A stretch of 64,000 nucleotides of DNA, from assembly GCF_009821115.1 (NCBI RefSeq), contig NZ_VYTY01000001.1:558001-622000 (forward strand). The letters run 5' to 3'. Within the stretch, counting starts at the first letter, position 1. Every line of letters starts with the position of its first letter. The notes beneath the pieces were generated by a model, which searched no databases, was not told where the DNA came from, and worked only from the letters and a program-made list of their open reading frames with translations. The translations under genes and the position numbers were made by a program. The DNA comes from Nitrincola alkalisediminis (GTDB lineage Bacteria; Pseudomonadota; Gammaproteobacteria; Pseudomonadales; Balneatricaceae). Below, in pieces: positions 54,651-62,588 of the stretch.

Positions 54651-54783
54651 TTAATCGCTTGCCAGATTTTTTGCATTCGTATTCCATACATTTAGAATGT
54701 GCGCATTTATGATTGCTTTAGATGGAGCAGTTGTTGATACCGTTATTAGAGTTCTGATACCAGATTTTCTCAGCTACTTCAAT
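54496..54783. repeat. 288-bp direct repeat, copy 1
   Basis: Covers the first 51 codons of the large STAND gene plus 133 bases upstream and ends exactly at the left terminus of IS66. It matches copy 2 (57309-57596) at 285 of 288 positions. The three differences are one silent, one giving Lys31 (Glu in copy 2) and one upstream. Confidence 0.95.
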
Positions 54784-54867
54784 GTATGCGCCAATAAAAC
54801 AGCACCTACAATTTAGTATTTAACCGCGACACACTATCTCCATCACATTTATTTGATGGAGACCCGC

Positions 54868-55188
54868 ATGAGCAATCAAAGTAAGCAATAAGCTTGGGAA
54901 CAGATTATTACCCAGTGGCAAGATTCGGATCTGTCAGCCGCCTTCTGTCGCAATCAATCGGTGAACTATGAGCAGTTTAACTATTGGAAGAAAAGTCTCA
55001 CAACAAACTTGAGTGATGTTGCTATGCAGCCAAGTTCACAACATACCTCTGGCTTTACCCGAGTGACTCAAGTTAAACATCATGAGCCCACTCACAATCT
55101 AACCCTGAGTTTACCCAGTGGTATTTCCATATCAGGGCTGCAATCTAACAACATCCATCTGCTGAGTGATATTTTGAGGCAGTTGTGA
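54868..55188 (+). pseudogene. tnpA: IS66 tnpA with early stop
   Basis: The small accessory protein of IS66. The ATG at 54868 is followed by MSNQSKQ and an in-frame TAA at 54889-54891, after which the frame continues with AWEQIITQWQDSDLSAAFC to the stop at 55188. An internal start at 54961 could give a truncated 75-residue product. Its stop overlaps the tnpB start. Confidence 0.85.
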
Positions 55189-55556
55189 TGAAGCCACGGC
55201 ATCTGCGACCCTCGTATCACTTACCACAGATTTATCTGTATCGTGAACCAATCGATTTTCGCAAACAGGCCAACGGATTGGCCTTACTGGTCGAGTTAGA
55301 ATTAGGTCATAATCCCTTTACGGGTGCACTTTACGCTTTTACCAATCGGCAGCGAAATAAAATCAAATGCCTGATGTGGGAAGACAATGGTTTTATTCTC
55401 TATTACAAAGCCTTGGCCGAAGAAAAGTTTAAATGGCCGAGTCCTTCAGACGAGTTGATGGCGCTGACAGGTGAGCAGATAAATTGGCTCCTAGATGGCT
55501 ATGATATTAGTTTGTTAACGGGGCATAAAACCTTGGATTATCACTCGGTTGGTTAA
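55185..55556 (+). CDS. tnpB: IS66 accessory protein TnpB (IS66 Orf2-like)
   Basis: 123 residues, intact. YLYREPIDFRKQANGLALLVELELGHNPFTGALYAFTN and MWEDNGFILYYKALAEEKFKWP are the IS66 Orf2 signature. The start is GTG at 55185 or ATG at 55188, both overlapping the tnpA stop (GTGATG). Confidence 0.92.
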   Translation: MMKPRHLRPSYHLPQIYLYREPIDFRKQANGLALLVELELGHNPFTGALYAFTNRQRNKIKCLMWEDNGFILYYKALAEEKFKWPSPSDELMALTGEQINWLLDGYDISLLTGHKTLDYHSVG

Positions 55557-55600
55557 TGTTTTTAGGTGTATTAAAGCACTGTTTTTGCTATACTTTGCTA

Positions 55601-57279
55601 ATGAAAATACCACCTAAAAACACTCATCAACCAACTGATTTAAGCGGCCTTTCGGCGGCTGAACTCTTGTCGCTGGTGTCGAGCTTACAGCAAAGTTAGG
55701 TGATCAACATGAGTCGCTTCGCCAAAAAGAAGACGCCCTCAACGCACAAAATGAGATCATTCGTCATCAAGAGCAGCATGCCAAAAAGCGTGAGCAATAT
55801 ATCGCGCTACTGGAAGAACAGCTTCGCTTAAAACTCATTCAACAGTTTGCGGCAAAAAGTGAGAAGTCTACTCATCAGATCCATCTCTTCGATGAAGCGG
55901 AAATGGAGTCCGACATTGCCGATCTGAAAGCCCAGTTACCGGATGATGTTGTCTCTGAGGATGATGCAACTCAATCAAAACAGAGCAAACGTCGTCAACG
56001 TGGCTTCTCTGATAATCTTGAGCGTGTCCGTGTTGAGCTTCGTCTCACCGATGAAGAAAAAAACGGTGCGATCAAAACCTTCTTCACTAAAGTCAAAGAA
56101 GAGCTAGAGTACATTCCTGCCAGCCTTCGAGTGCGTGAGATCTGGCAAGAAAAAGCGGTCTTTGATGAAAATGATGAAGAAAGCATCCTCGCTGCCAAGC
56201 GTCCCGCTCATCCATTAGGCAAATGTATTGCGACCACGTCCTTACTGGCTTACATCATCGTCTCTAAATATACCGATGGCTTACCTTTATATCGCTTAGA
56301 AACGATCTTCAAACGACAAGGTCATGAGATCAGTCGAACGAATATGGCTAACTGGATCATCCGATTGGATCCGTTACTGCAACCGCTGATGAATCTGATG
56401 CGAGAAGTGCAGAATAGTAGCAACTATATTCAAGCGGATGAGACACGGATACAAGTCCTAAAAGAAGATGGCAAAACGGCACAGTCCGATAAATGGATGT
56501 GGGTCACCTGAGGAGGCCCACCAGGACATCCCACCATCTTATTTGAATATGACCCATCACGTGCAGGCCATGTCGCTGTGCGTTTGCTTGATGAGTTTAC
56601 CGGTATCTTACAAGCCGATGGCTATTCCGGCTATGCCCGTATCTGTGCTCAGAATAACATTACCCGGATCGGATGTTGGGACCATGCTCGCCGCAAGTTC
56701 GTTGAGGCCGCAAAAGCCGCTAAACCCCAAGACAAGAAAAAACAGGTAAAACTCTCTAAAGCTGAAAATGCGCTGAGTATGATCAATAAGCTGTATGTGA
56801 TTGAGCGTGAGATCAAAGACCTTAGTGTTGCTGATCGTTATCAGACGAGACAAAAGCACAGCTTACCCAAGCTTATCGAATTTAAAGCGTGGCTAGAGAA
56901 AAATGTGACCCATGTTGCGAAAGGCTCGTTAACACGTAAAGCGATGGACTATACGCTGAACCAATGGGAATACTTAATGGGTTACTGTGAGCGTGGTGAC
57001 TTGAACATCAGCAACGTTCTTGCTGAAAATGCTATCCGACCCTTAGCACTTGGAAGAAGAGCTTGGTTGTTTGCCGACACATCACGGGGTGCGAAAGCGA
57101 GTGCGACCTGTTATTCACTGATTGAAACAGCTAAAGCAAACGACTTGGAGCCAGCCGCCTATATTGAGTATGTTCTTAATCACATCGCTGAAGCCGATAC
57201 CCTAGAGAAACTTGAACAGCTCTTACCTTGGAATGCACCACTAGACAAAACTTCAAAAAAAGTGACTCAGTACAGCTAG
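55601..57279 (+). pseudogene. tnpC: IS66 transposase tnpC with frameshift and stop
   Basis: The DDE transposase. It opens MKIPPKNTHQPTDLSGLSAAELLSL and hits TAG at 55697-55699. One base appears lost in the A-run just before, because KLGDQHESLRQKEDALNA continues in another frame. That frame then meets TGA at 56509-56511, inside the conserved WVTRGGPPG region, before resuming to 57279 (ILQADGYSGYARIC, DHARRKFVEAAKA, AENAIRPLALGRRAWLFA). At least two lesions, so non-functional. Confidence 0.9.
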
Positions 57280-57308
57280 AGGCAGAGTGCTGATTTATTG
57301 GCGGATAC

Positions 57309-57596
57309 GATTTACCAATAACAACATCATCTACCAGATAGGTTGTCGAATCTATCTCAATCCATTGAAATTCGGGATCGGACAGGACCGTTAGTGCCCA
57401 GTCGAAGGCTACAAGGGTCTGATAAATATCGCCGCGGTTGGAGAGTATTCCTGCGATGCTCATTTAATCGCTTGCCAGATTTTTTGCATTCGTATTCCAT
57501 ACATTTAGAATGTGCGCATTTATGATTGCTTTAGATGGAGCAGTTGTTGATACCGTTATTAGAGTTCAGATACCAGATTTTCTCAGCTACTTCAAT
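57309..57596. repeat. 288-bp direct repeat, copy 2 (truncated second STAND gene 5' end)
   Basis: Repeats the promoter and first 51 codons of the large STAND gene on the minus strand, beginning exactly at the right terminus of IS66. The open frame here (start codon at 57463) runs into IS66 sequence after VVIGK and could give only a 95-residue hybrid peptide. It is a gene fragment, not a functional gene. Confidence 0.93.
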
Positions 57597-57721
57597 TACA
57601 GGCCGCTGTCGATCGATAGCTGATATTGGGCTTTCACATCACGTTTGAATTCACCGGCCTGCGCGGCTTTTTGCGTAGGTCCGGTGGAATAATTGGTTGG
57701 GCCTCGAAGACTATCAGTCAT
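57596..57721 (-). CDS. Possible small ORF downstream of the HNH-ATPase gene
   Basis: A 41-residue frame whose ATG overlaps the HNH-ATPase stop codon (ATGA) and that ends GEFKRDVKAQYQLSIDSGL. The overlap suggests translational coupling, but the same bases form the attC-like hairpin at 57637-57702, so the frame may be fortuitous. No family recognised. Confidence 0.25.
   Translation of the reverse strand: MTDSLRGPTNYSTGPTQKAAQAGEFKRDVKAQYQLSIDSGL
57637..57702 (-). other. attC-like recombination site after the HNH-ATPase gene
   Basis: Reading along the minus strand, 15 bases after the gene's stop, the sequence shows GCCCAAC (an exact RYYYAAC core). An imperfect stem follows (AATTATTCCACCGGACC with GGCCGGTGAATT) and then ACGTG where GTTRRRY is expected. 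The right core is damaged, so the site may be inactive. Confidence 0.45.
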
Positions 57722-59013
57722 AGAAAAGAGTGCAGCGTTAAGTCTCCAAAATGTTCAGCATTAACCCATTTGTCGGACTGAATGTTCTTTAGCACTTCGG
57801 TGTCTTCTATCGAATTGAGACAAAACAACGTTTGCACATTGCTTCTGTCCAACTCAGTAAGCCTCTTGAACACATATGATTTTCGTTGTTGATCCAATCG
57901 CTGAAAGAATGTTGTATCGAACACGTAAATCCAGTTCTCGTTCCTTGAGCCGCAAGAGGCAAGTTTTAGAGTGATATCTAGGAATGCCATTTGCTGCTCA
58001 GTAAAACTCAAGCCCCTGTGCGGCAAAAAGAACGGGCGGCCATCTGGCACGAGTATTTCGACCTTACGATGCCCTGTTCTTCTGAATCGGTTTCCAAATA
58101 TAGAGCTTGTGAACAATTCCTCACGGAGAGAATCCCAGACCAAATCCTCATCAGTGCCAAGCACGTTAGCCAGATAGCGTAGAGCTTTAACGAAAGTATC
58201 TTTTGGCTCTGAGTAATGCATGTGGTAAAGCTGGGTATCGAAATACAAGACCCTGATCAATGATCTCGGCCAATCAGGGGATGGACAGCTGTTTATCTCA
58301 ATGTGAATTCGCTGGCGTGTATTTTCGGCCTTCCGTCTGCCGTCGGACAAGACCTGAGGGCTAAGCCTAATGGCTGTCGTTGTGTTGTCACTCTGGTGAG
58401 ATAGCTGGATGTAGGCATGGTTTTCGGACTGTTTTGAAAAACTGAACCTATCGTTGAACTGCTTCCAATGATCTCCGCCCGAAAAGGCGGACAGAATTTG
58501 GCAAAACGTAGTTTTGCCCGATTCATTGACGCCTACGAGGACGTTATTTCGACCAAACGGAATAGCAAAATCCCCGGAAAATTTCCCAACGTTTCCGAAA
58601 CTCAGTCGGCAAACCCCACGGTTGAAAAGCTCTACTCCGCTTTCGACTCGATCAAACACCCACTTTTCGTGCTGTGCCTTCCAGCGGCGAAGCTTATCAA
58701 CCGAGCACTTGCTCGGGTTGTCATCGATAAACTTGCCATGAATTTGGCAAGCCCAAATTCCATTTGTCTCGCCTGCCCGCTCTTCAGCGCTCATGTCCGG
58801 GTCGTATCGCGGCCCCTTCTTTGATGCTGCAGTAATGTGTGCAGCGACACCAGTCATGGTAAGGCCGGACTTTCGATCATCTGATCCAGCAACCGTCATC
58901 CGTTTGCAGCCCGGATAAGCACAGATGTAGCCGGACCGCTTGGCCAGTAGTTCTCTCGTCAATTGCGAAAAGTCATCTCGTTTATCTTCTTTGGTCAAGG
59001 TATGGTCAGTCAT
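57718..59013 (-). CDS. HNH nuclease-ABC/SMC-type ATPase fusion protein, defence candidate
   Basis: 431 residues. Residues 20-115 form an HNH-type domain with a zinc site C31/C36 (ICAYPGC), His59 in VAAHITAASKKGPRYDP, Asn84 and C89/H92 in NGIWACQIHGKFID. An ATPase of the RecF/SMC/OLD kind follows: Walker A GVNESGKT (161-168), a signature-like LSFTEQQMAFLDITLKLAS and WIYVFDTTF in the Walker B place. HNH plus ATPase is the Septu (PtuA/PtuB) combination, but here it is one chain with the HNH first. Single-gene cassette between two attC-like sites. Function inferred. Confidence 0.78.
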   Translation of the reverse strand: MTDHTLTKEDKRDDFSQLTRELLAKRSGYICAYPGCKRMTVAGSDDRKSGLTMTGVAAHITAASKKGPRYDPDMSAEERAGETNGIWACQIHGKFIDDNPSKCSVDKLRRWKAQHEKWVFDRVESGVELFNRGVCRLSFGNVGKFSGDFAIPFGRNNVLVGVNESGKTTFCQILSAFSGGDHWKQFNDRFSFSKQSENHAYIQLSHQSDNTTTAIRLSPQVLSDGRRKAENTRQRIHIEINSCPSPDWPRSLIRVLYFDTQLYHMHYSEPKDTFVKALRYLANVLGTDEDLVWDSLREELFTSSIFGNRFRRTGHRKVEILVPDGRPFFLPHRGLSFTEQQMAFLDITLKLASCGSRNENWIYVFDTTFFQRLDQQRKSYVFKRLTELDRSNVQTLFCLNSIEDTEVLKNIQSDKWVNAEHFGDLTLHSFL

Positions 59014-59051
59014 AGCTGGAATGTGAGATGCCGGAAACCGTCTAGCAAGAA

Positions 59052-59106
59052 GCCCAACGCCTAAATCAAGTGTGCCGTAGGCGCTACCTGAATTTACTTG
59101 TTACAC
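59052..59106 (-). other. attC-like recombination site between gajB-like and HNH-ATPase genes
   Basis: A 55-base element on the minus strand: GTGTAAC and AAGTAAATTCAG on one side, TTGATTTAGGC and GTTGGGC (an exact GTTRRRY core) on the other, around a short GCGCC/GGC centre. The arms pair with unpaired bases in one strand, as in attC. It begins nine bases after the gajB-like stop, as expected of a cassette. Confidence 0.65.
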
Positions 59107-59115
59107 GTCGTATGC

Positions 59116-60147
59116 TCATTGTTTATGATGCCTATAGAGACTCTCGGGCACAAGGAAAATATTCCTTTTGGCTCGAGTACATGCAACGTAAAACTTATTC
59201 TTTGTTTGGGGAGCAAGTTCATTTAATTTATTTTTTTTGTAGTGCTGCAATGTTGTAGGATTTAGAACAATGCATACATCGGAGTAACAGTCGAGGCCTT
59301 TTGTTGCCCCCCAGTTTTCAGTAAATCCGCAGTATCGTTTACTATCTTTGAAGAATAATTTTACAATATTTTCATCGTAGAAGATTTCGTCAGCTAACTT
59401 TGCAGACTGTACTAATTGAATCTTTGTTTCATCATCTCTGTGTGATTGAATTTTTATTCCTGTACTTTCAGAGACAAAGCTACAAGTTGTAGGACTACAA
59501 CGATAACTATGTGACAATAGCTCTGTATCTAATGTATATCCCGCTTGGGTTAGCTTTTGTGTATAAGTATCAAGGTTTTTATGGATGTTTGAGTTGACAT
59601 TTCCATCTCTGCTAGTGTCAAAAGTGTGTTGAAAAAAATCACCAACCAAAAGTAAGCTTTCTATGTTTGGAGAAAGTTTACAGATAAAATTGAAATCATG
59701 ACCACCAAAATCCTGTACTTCATCAAAGCACACCAAGTCAAAATATTTTTCAACTCTTTCTGAAACCTCATGCATTACACCGTACTGATCAAGTAGCTTG
59801 GCAATTCTATTGTGGTAGAGTCTGTTATGACCATCTAAATAGAATTTAGGGTCATTTCTATTTAACTTAAGTGTGAATGAAAGAGGCATGTCCCAGTTAA
59901 TTCCTTTTGACTTGATTTTGTTTCCTAATAATGGTTTTAAGCAAAATGAATAAATAAAATTAAAATAGGTATGCACTCTTACACCTGCAGGTATAAACCC
60001 AACCTTATCCATTATTCTCGACTTTATGTTCTTATAGTTATTTTCTGTGTAAGTCACTATTAAAGCTCGAGAGCTTTCATCAATCTTGTTTATTATATGG
60101 CTGGTTTTTCCTGATCCAGCAACGGCTAATACTACTCGTTTATCCAT
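59116..60147 (-). CDS. gajB: Short UvrD-like helicase, GajB-like
   Basis: 343 residues. Walker A LAVAGSGKT is near residue 9, motif II FDEVQDFGG, a motif IV-type arginine region LSHSYRCSP and motif VI FYVACTRAKRNIFLV at the end. It has the core superfamily 1 helicase motifs but lacks the large 1B/2B insertions of UvrD. It is also shorter than Bacillus cereus GajB (494 residues). Its start overlaps the end of the OLD-nuclease gene by 16 bases, the usual Gabija arrangement. AT-rich coding sequence suggests recent transfer. Confidence 0.82.
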   Translation of the reverse strand: MDKRVVLAVAGSGKTSHIINKIDESSRALIVTYTENNYKNIKSRIMDKVGFIPAGVRVHTYFNFIYSFCLKPLLGNKIKSKGINWDMPLSFTLKLNRNDPKFYLDGHNRLYHNRIAKLLDQYGVMHEVSERVEKYFDLVCFDEVQDFGGHDFNFICKLSPNIESLLLVGDFFQHTFDTSRDGNVNSNIHKNLDTYTQKLTQAGYTLDTELLSHSYRCSPTTCSFVSESTGIKIQSHRDDETKIQLVQSAKLADEIFYDENIVKLFFKDSKRYCGFTENWGATKGLDCYSDVCIVLNPTTLQHYKKNKLNELAPQTKNKFYVACTRAKRNIFLVPESLYRHHKQ

Positions 60148-61700
60148 TCTATAGCTCGAGATAAATAAGTTGGTGGATTTAGTTTATCTGATTTTTTATC
60201 CAATAACTCAAAAGCACAGTCTGCCTTGTTTTTTAGCATGTGCTCTAAAGCAGTTAGTGTTTTTCTTCCTGGTAGGAAAAGCTCGTCACAAATCCCTTTG
60301 TTATCTTCGTAAAAACAAATCTCAAAAGTGCTTTTCTCATTATCCTCTTCATAAAATATATTTATATTATCATCTAAGTACCCATTGTAATTCTGAGCGC
60401 AATTGGCCTCGTAGTCACCATCATTATCTCTGATAACTGCAACACGAATATTCAAAAGTTTCGCTAAATCAAGATATCGTTTGAAGCTTGTCCCACCTAC
60501 AGAGATTATATGAACATCATCATTTTCCAAGGTTCTTGATGTGACCGACTCATATAGAGCACCCATTAAAATATACTCTGCATCACCTTCGACCAAAATT
60601 ACTTTTGAAGATAATATAAATTCCAGAATATTATTATCAGGTGCCTTTATGAAAAATTTGGCGGTGTCTTCTGGTAAAGCCTCAAGAGATATTGGGCTTG
60701 TGCTATTGCTATTGAGCAGAATTGTGTTTCTTAGATCAAGTCTTGTACTAATCAAGCTGTTATGAGTTGCTATGAATATTTGTTTTGCTTCGGAATTTGA
60801 AATCCTACTTATTAGCTTTTTCATATTCGTATGACTAAGATGGTTTTCTGGCTCTTCAAGCAAAAGAGTATCTATACCTTGACCATCACCACTTCGAGTA
60901 AGTGCAAATTCTGTTTTTATGAAACACTGACGCCCTTTTCCTCTATTCTCAAGAGCAATATAATCTTCAGTGATTGTTAGATCTGTTTCAAGATTTGATT
61001 TATTTCCAGTTTTTACAGAAAACTGATATTTGTCAATATCTTTATTTATTTTTTCTAAGTTTTCTTCAACGAATTTACTTTTCTGTAATCTATATTCATT
61101 TCTCAATTTAATCCTTTGGTTTTGTTTTGCAAGAGATTCATAAACAGTTTTTATATATTCTCTTGTTGCATATTCACTATTTATTTGAGAACTGTCAATT
61201 GATAGATGTTTTAAGAATTTACGGTATCCTGAATATGCTTCACCAGAAAATGTAGTAAAATTTACACTGTAGTATTCAAATGGAAAGTTACTTTCATCCT
61301 GATTTAGGATTTCACGAATTTCGCTACCTAACTCCTCAATAGGCTCGCAAACTAATTTGATGCCATCTGATATCGTACCATCACTGTTATTTCTTCCATT
61401 CAGATCAGGGTTTTCTTGCTCATTAAGAAATACCTCTACGTGCAGTGTGGGCAAGTCACTTTCTTTTTTCTCACCGGTCAAGAATTCTTTGACAATATCT
61501 GTATTAAATATACTTTCTAAACCAATTGATTCAACTTTGTTTTTGCTTCCGCTAAGCACCAGCTCAATAGCAGTTAGAATAGTGCTCTTGCCCGCTTCAT
61601 TATCACCTATTAAGATGTTCTTCTCTTCATGGAAATTGATTTCACTATCCCTAAACCTTTTAAAGTTCTTCAGCTTTATCTTTTTAATTTGTTTCATCAA
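60132..61700 (-). CDS. gajA: OLD-family ATPase/Toprim nuclease, GajA-like
   Basis: 522 residues. An N-terminal ABC-type ATPase carries KLKNFKRFRDSEINF and Walker A GDNEAGKST (32-40). Walker B is TLLLEEPENHLS with the FIATHNS H-loop. A C-terminal Toprim domain shows VILVEGDAEYIL and RDNDGDYE. This is the GajA/OLD plan: a DNA endonuclease held back by nucleotide binding. Paired with the following short UvrD helicase it makes a Gabija-like antiphage system. Slightly shorter than B. cereus GajA (578). The first two codons are both Met. Confidence 0.85.
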   Translation of the reverse strand: MMKQIKKIKLKNFKRFRDSEINFHEEKNILIGDNEAGKSTILTAIELVLSGSKNKVESIGLESIFNTDIVKEFLTGEKKESDLPTLHVEVFLNEQENPDLNGRNNSDGTISDGIKLVCEPIEELGSEIREILNQDESNFPFEYYSVNFTTFSGEAYSGYRKFLKHLSIDSSQINSEYATREYIKTVYESLAKQNQRIKLRNEYRLQKSKFVEENLEKINKDIDKYQFSVKTGNKSNLETDLTITEDYIALENRGKGRQCFIKTEFALTRSGDGQGIDTLLLEEPENHLSHTNMKKLISRISNSEAKQIFIATHNSLISTRLDLRNTILLNSNSTSPISLEALPEDTAKFFIKAPDNNILEFILSSKVILVEGDAEYILMGALYESVTSRTLENDDVHIISVGGTSFKRYLDLAKLLNIRVAVIRDNDGDYEANCAQNYNGYLDDNINIFYEEDNEKSTFEICFYEDNKGICDELFLPGRKTLTALEHMLKNKADCAFELLDKKSDKLNPPTYLSRAIEWINE

Positions 61701-61750
61701 ATACGACCTATAAATTCTAGTGATGTAGTGATGGGTGTATGTTTAGACAT

Positions 61751-61837
61751 GTAACGCCGCTTTAAAGGGCTGAAAAATCGTAGCTTTTGAGGTCCCAGTG
61801 AGCAAAGCGAACGATTTTCGACGCTTTTTTTATAGTA
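61751..61837 (-). other. attC-like site between coiled-coil gene and gajA
   Basis: Following the upstream gene's stop on the minus strand, AAAAGCGTCGAAAATCGTTCGC pairs imperfectly with GCTACGATTTTTCAGCCCTTT, and the element ends GCGGCGTTAC, resembling marine-type attC ends. The proximal core reads ACTATAA instead of an AAC core, so it is degenerate. Confidence 0.45.
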
Positions 61838-62489
61838 AACTTTCAATAACTATCATTTTATTATTTCGTTCTTTTATTGCTGCACCTAGATTCACTGTAG
61901 CTGTATAATACTCATTTATTAGATCATCCAGCTCTCCATTAAACCTTGCCTCAACTTCAGTATATACTTCTTCCGATACTGTCATATTGGCTTTATTATA
62001 TAAGAAATCCAAGTGCCCATTAATTACTGCATACTTTGATTGCACTATTTGGCAACACTCGCAAATCTTTGAATATACTCCATCATCAATAAATGGGAAT
62101 CTTGAGCCACCAAGCTCCTCTAATTTAACCTTAGATTCACCAAAGCCAAAAAACTCCTTTTTATAAAATTCGAAGCTTGAAAGATGTAGTTGTAACAACT
62201 TTATCTTTCTTAAAAGAGAAGATGCTTCTTTCCAAATTTCTTCGTAGCTATTAAATTCTCGTTCATACTGGATTTTCCCGACATGAACATTCGACTCTAG
62301 TCTAGATGATTGCACGGCAATTTGACTATCAAGCTTAGCCTTTAATTCAGTTATTTTATGCTGTGTTCTTTCTATTTCACTATTTTGGATTCTATTTGCC
62401 CACAACTTTCCCAAAAAGCTTGATAGGCCAATTATGAAAACTGAATAACCTCCAAGGAGTGTAACGGCCAGCGTATCTAACTCTTGCAA
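61830..62489 (-). CDS. Membrane-anchored coiled-coil protein of unknown function
   Basis: 219 residues. One N-terminal membrane helix (about 7-29, LAVTLLGGYSVFIIGLSSFLGKLW) precedes a coiled coil (about 35-75, SEIERTQHKITELKAKLDSQI) and a helical C-terminal part with a CECC pair near residue 138. The start is TTG, supported by AAGGAC nine bases before it. It forms a one-gene unit between two attC-like sites. No family recognised. Confidence 0.65.
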   Translation of the reverse strand: MQELDTLAVTLLGGYSVFIIGLSSFLGKLWANRIQNSEIERTQHKITELKAKLDSQIAVQSSRLESNVHVGKIQYEREFNSYEEIWKEASSLLRKIKLLQLHLSSFEFYKKEFFGFGESKVKLEELGGSRFPFIDDGVYSKICECCQIVQSKYAVINGHLDFLYNKANMTVSEEVYTEVEARFNGELDDLINEYYTATVNLGAAIKERNNKMIVIESLL

Positions 62490-62510
62490 GATGCTTGTCC
62501 TTTTTTATTA

Positions 62511-62588
62511 TAACGCTCAGCTCTGCGGCTAGTAAAAGTGAAGGCAAAGCCGAAGCTTTTACCAGCCCGGCAGCAGCTGCTTGTTAGC
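62511..62588 (-). other. attC site following the Mrr-type gene
   Basis: 78 bases on the minus strand, from GCTAACAAGCAGCTGC to GCAGAGCTGAGCGTTA. The outer arms pair over more than 25 bases (GGCTGGTAAAAGC with CTTTTACTAGCC, AGCTG with CAGCT) with extrahelical bases in one arm. The cores GCTAAC and GTTA match the AAC/GTT integron cores. The gene's last codons (QANKQLLPGW) run into the element, a frequent habit of cassette genes. Confidence 0.7.

Larger units (their letters stand above)
54784..57308 (+). mobile_element. IS66-family insertion sequence, inactivated
   Basis: 2525 bp bounded by imperfect terminal inverted repeats: left GTATGCGCCAATAAAACAGC, right (read inward) GTATCCGCCAATAAATCAGC. 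It contains the IS66 triad tnpA, tnpB and tnpC in order. tnpA has a nonsense codon and tnpC a frameshift plus a nonsense codon. No 8-bp target duplication is present. Instead the element is flanked precisely by 288-bp direct repeats of host sequence. Confidence 0.93.

Noticed and set aside
57176-57463. 95-residue frame as a separate small gene
   Set aside because: It is the first 51 codons of the STAND gene fused to reverse-strand IS66 sequence; a rearrangement product, not a gene.
54496-57596. 288-bp repeats as the target-site duplication of IS66
   Set aside because: IS66 elements make short (8-bp) duplications. A 288-bp repeat needs another mechanism, such as recombination between two insertions.
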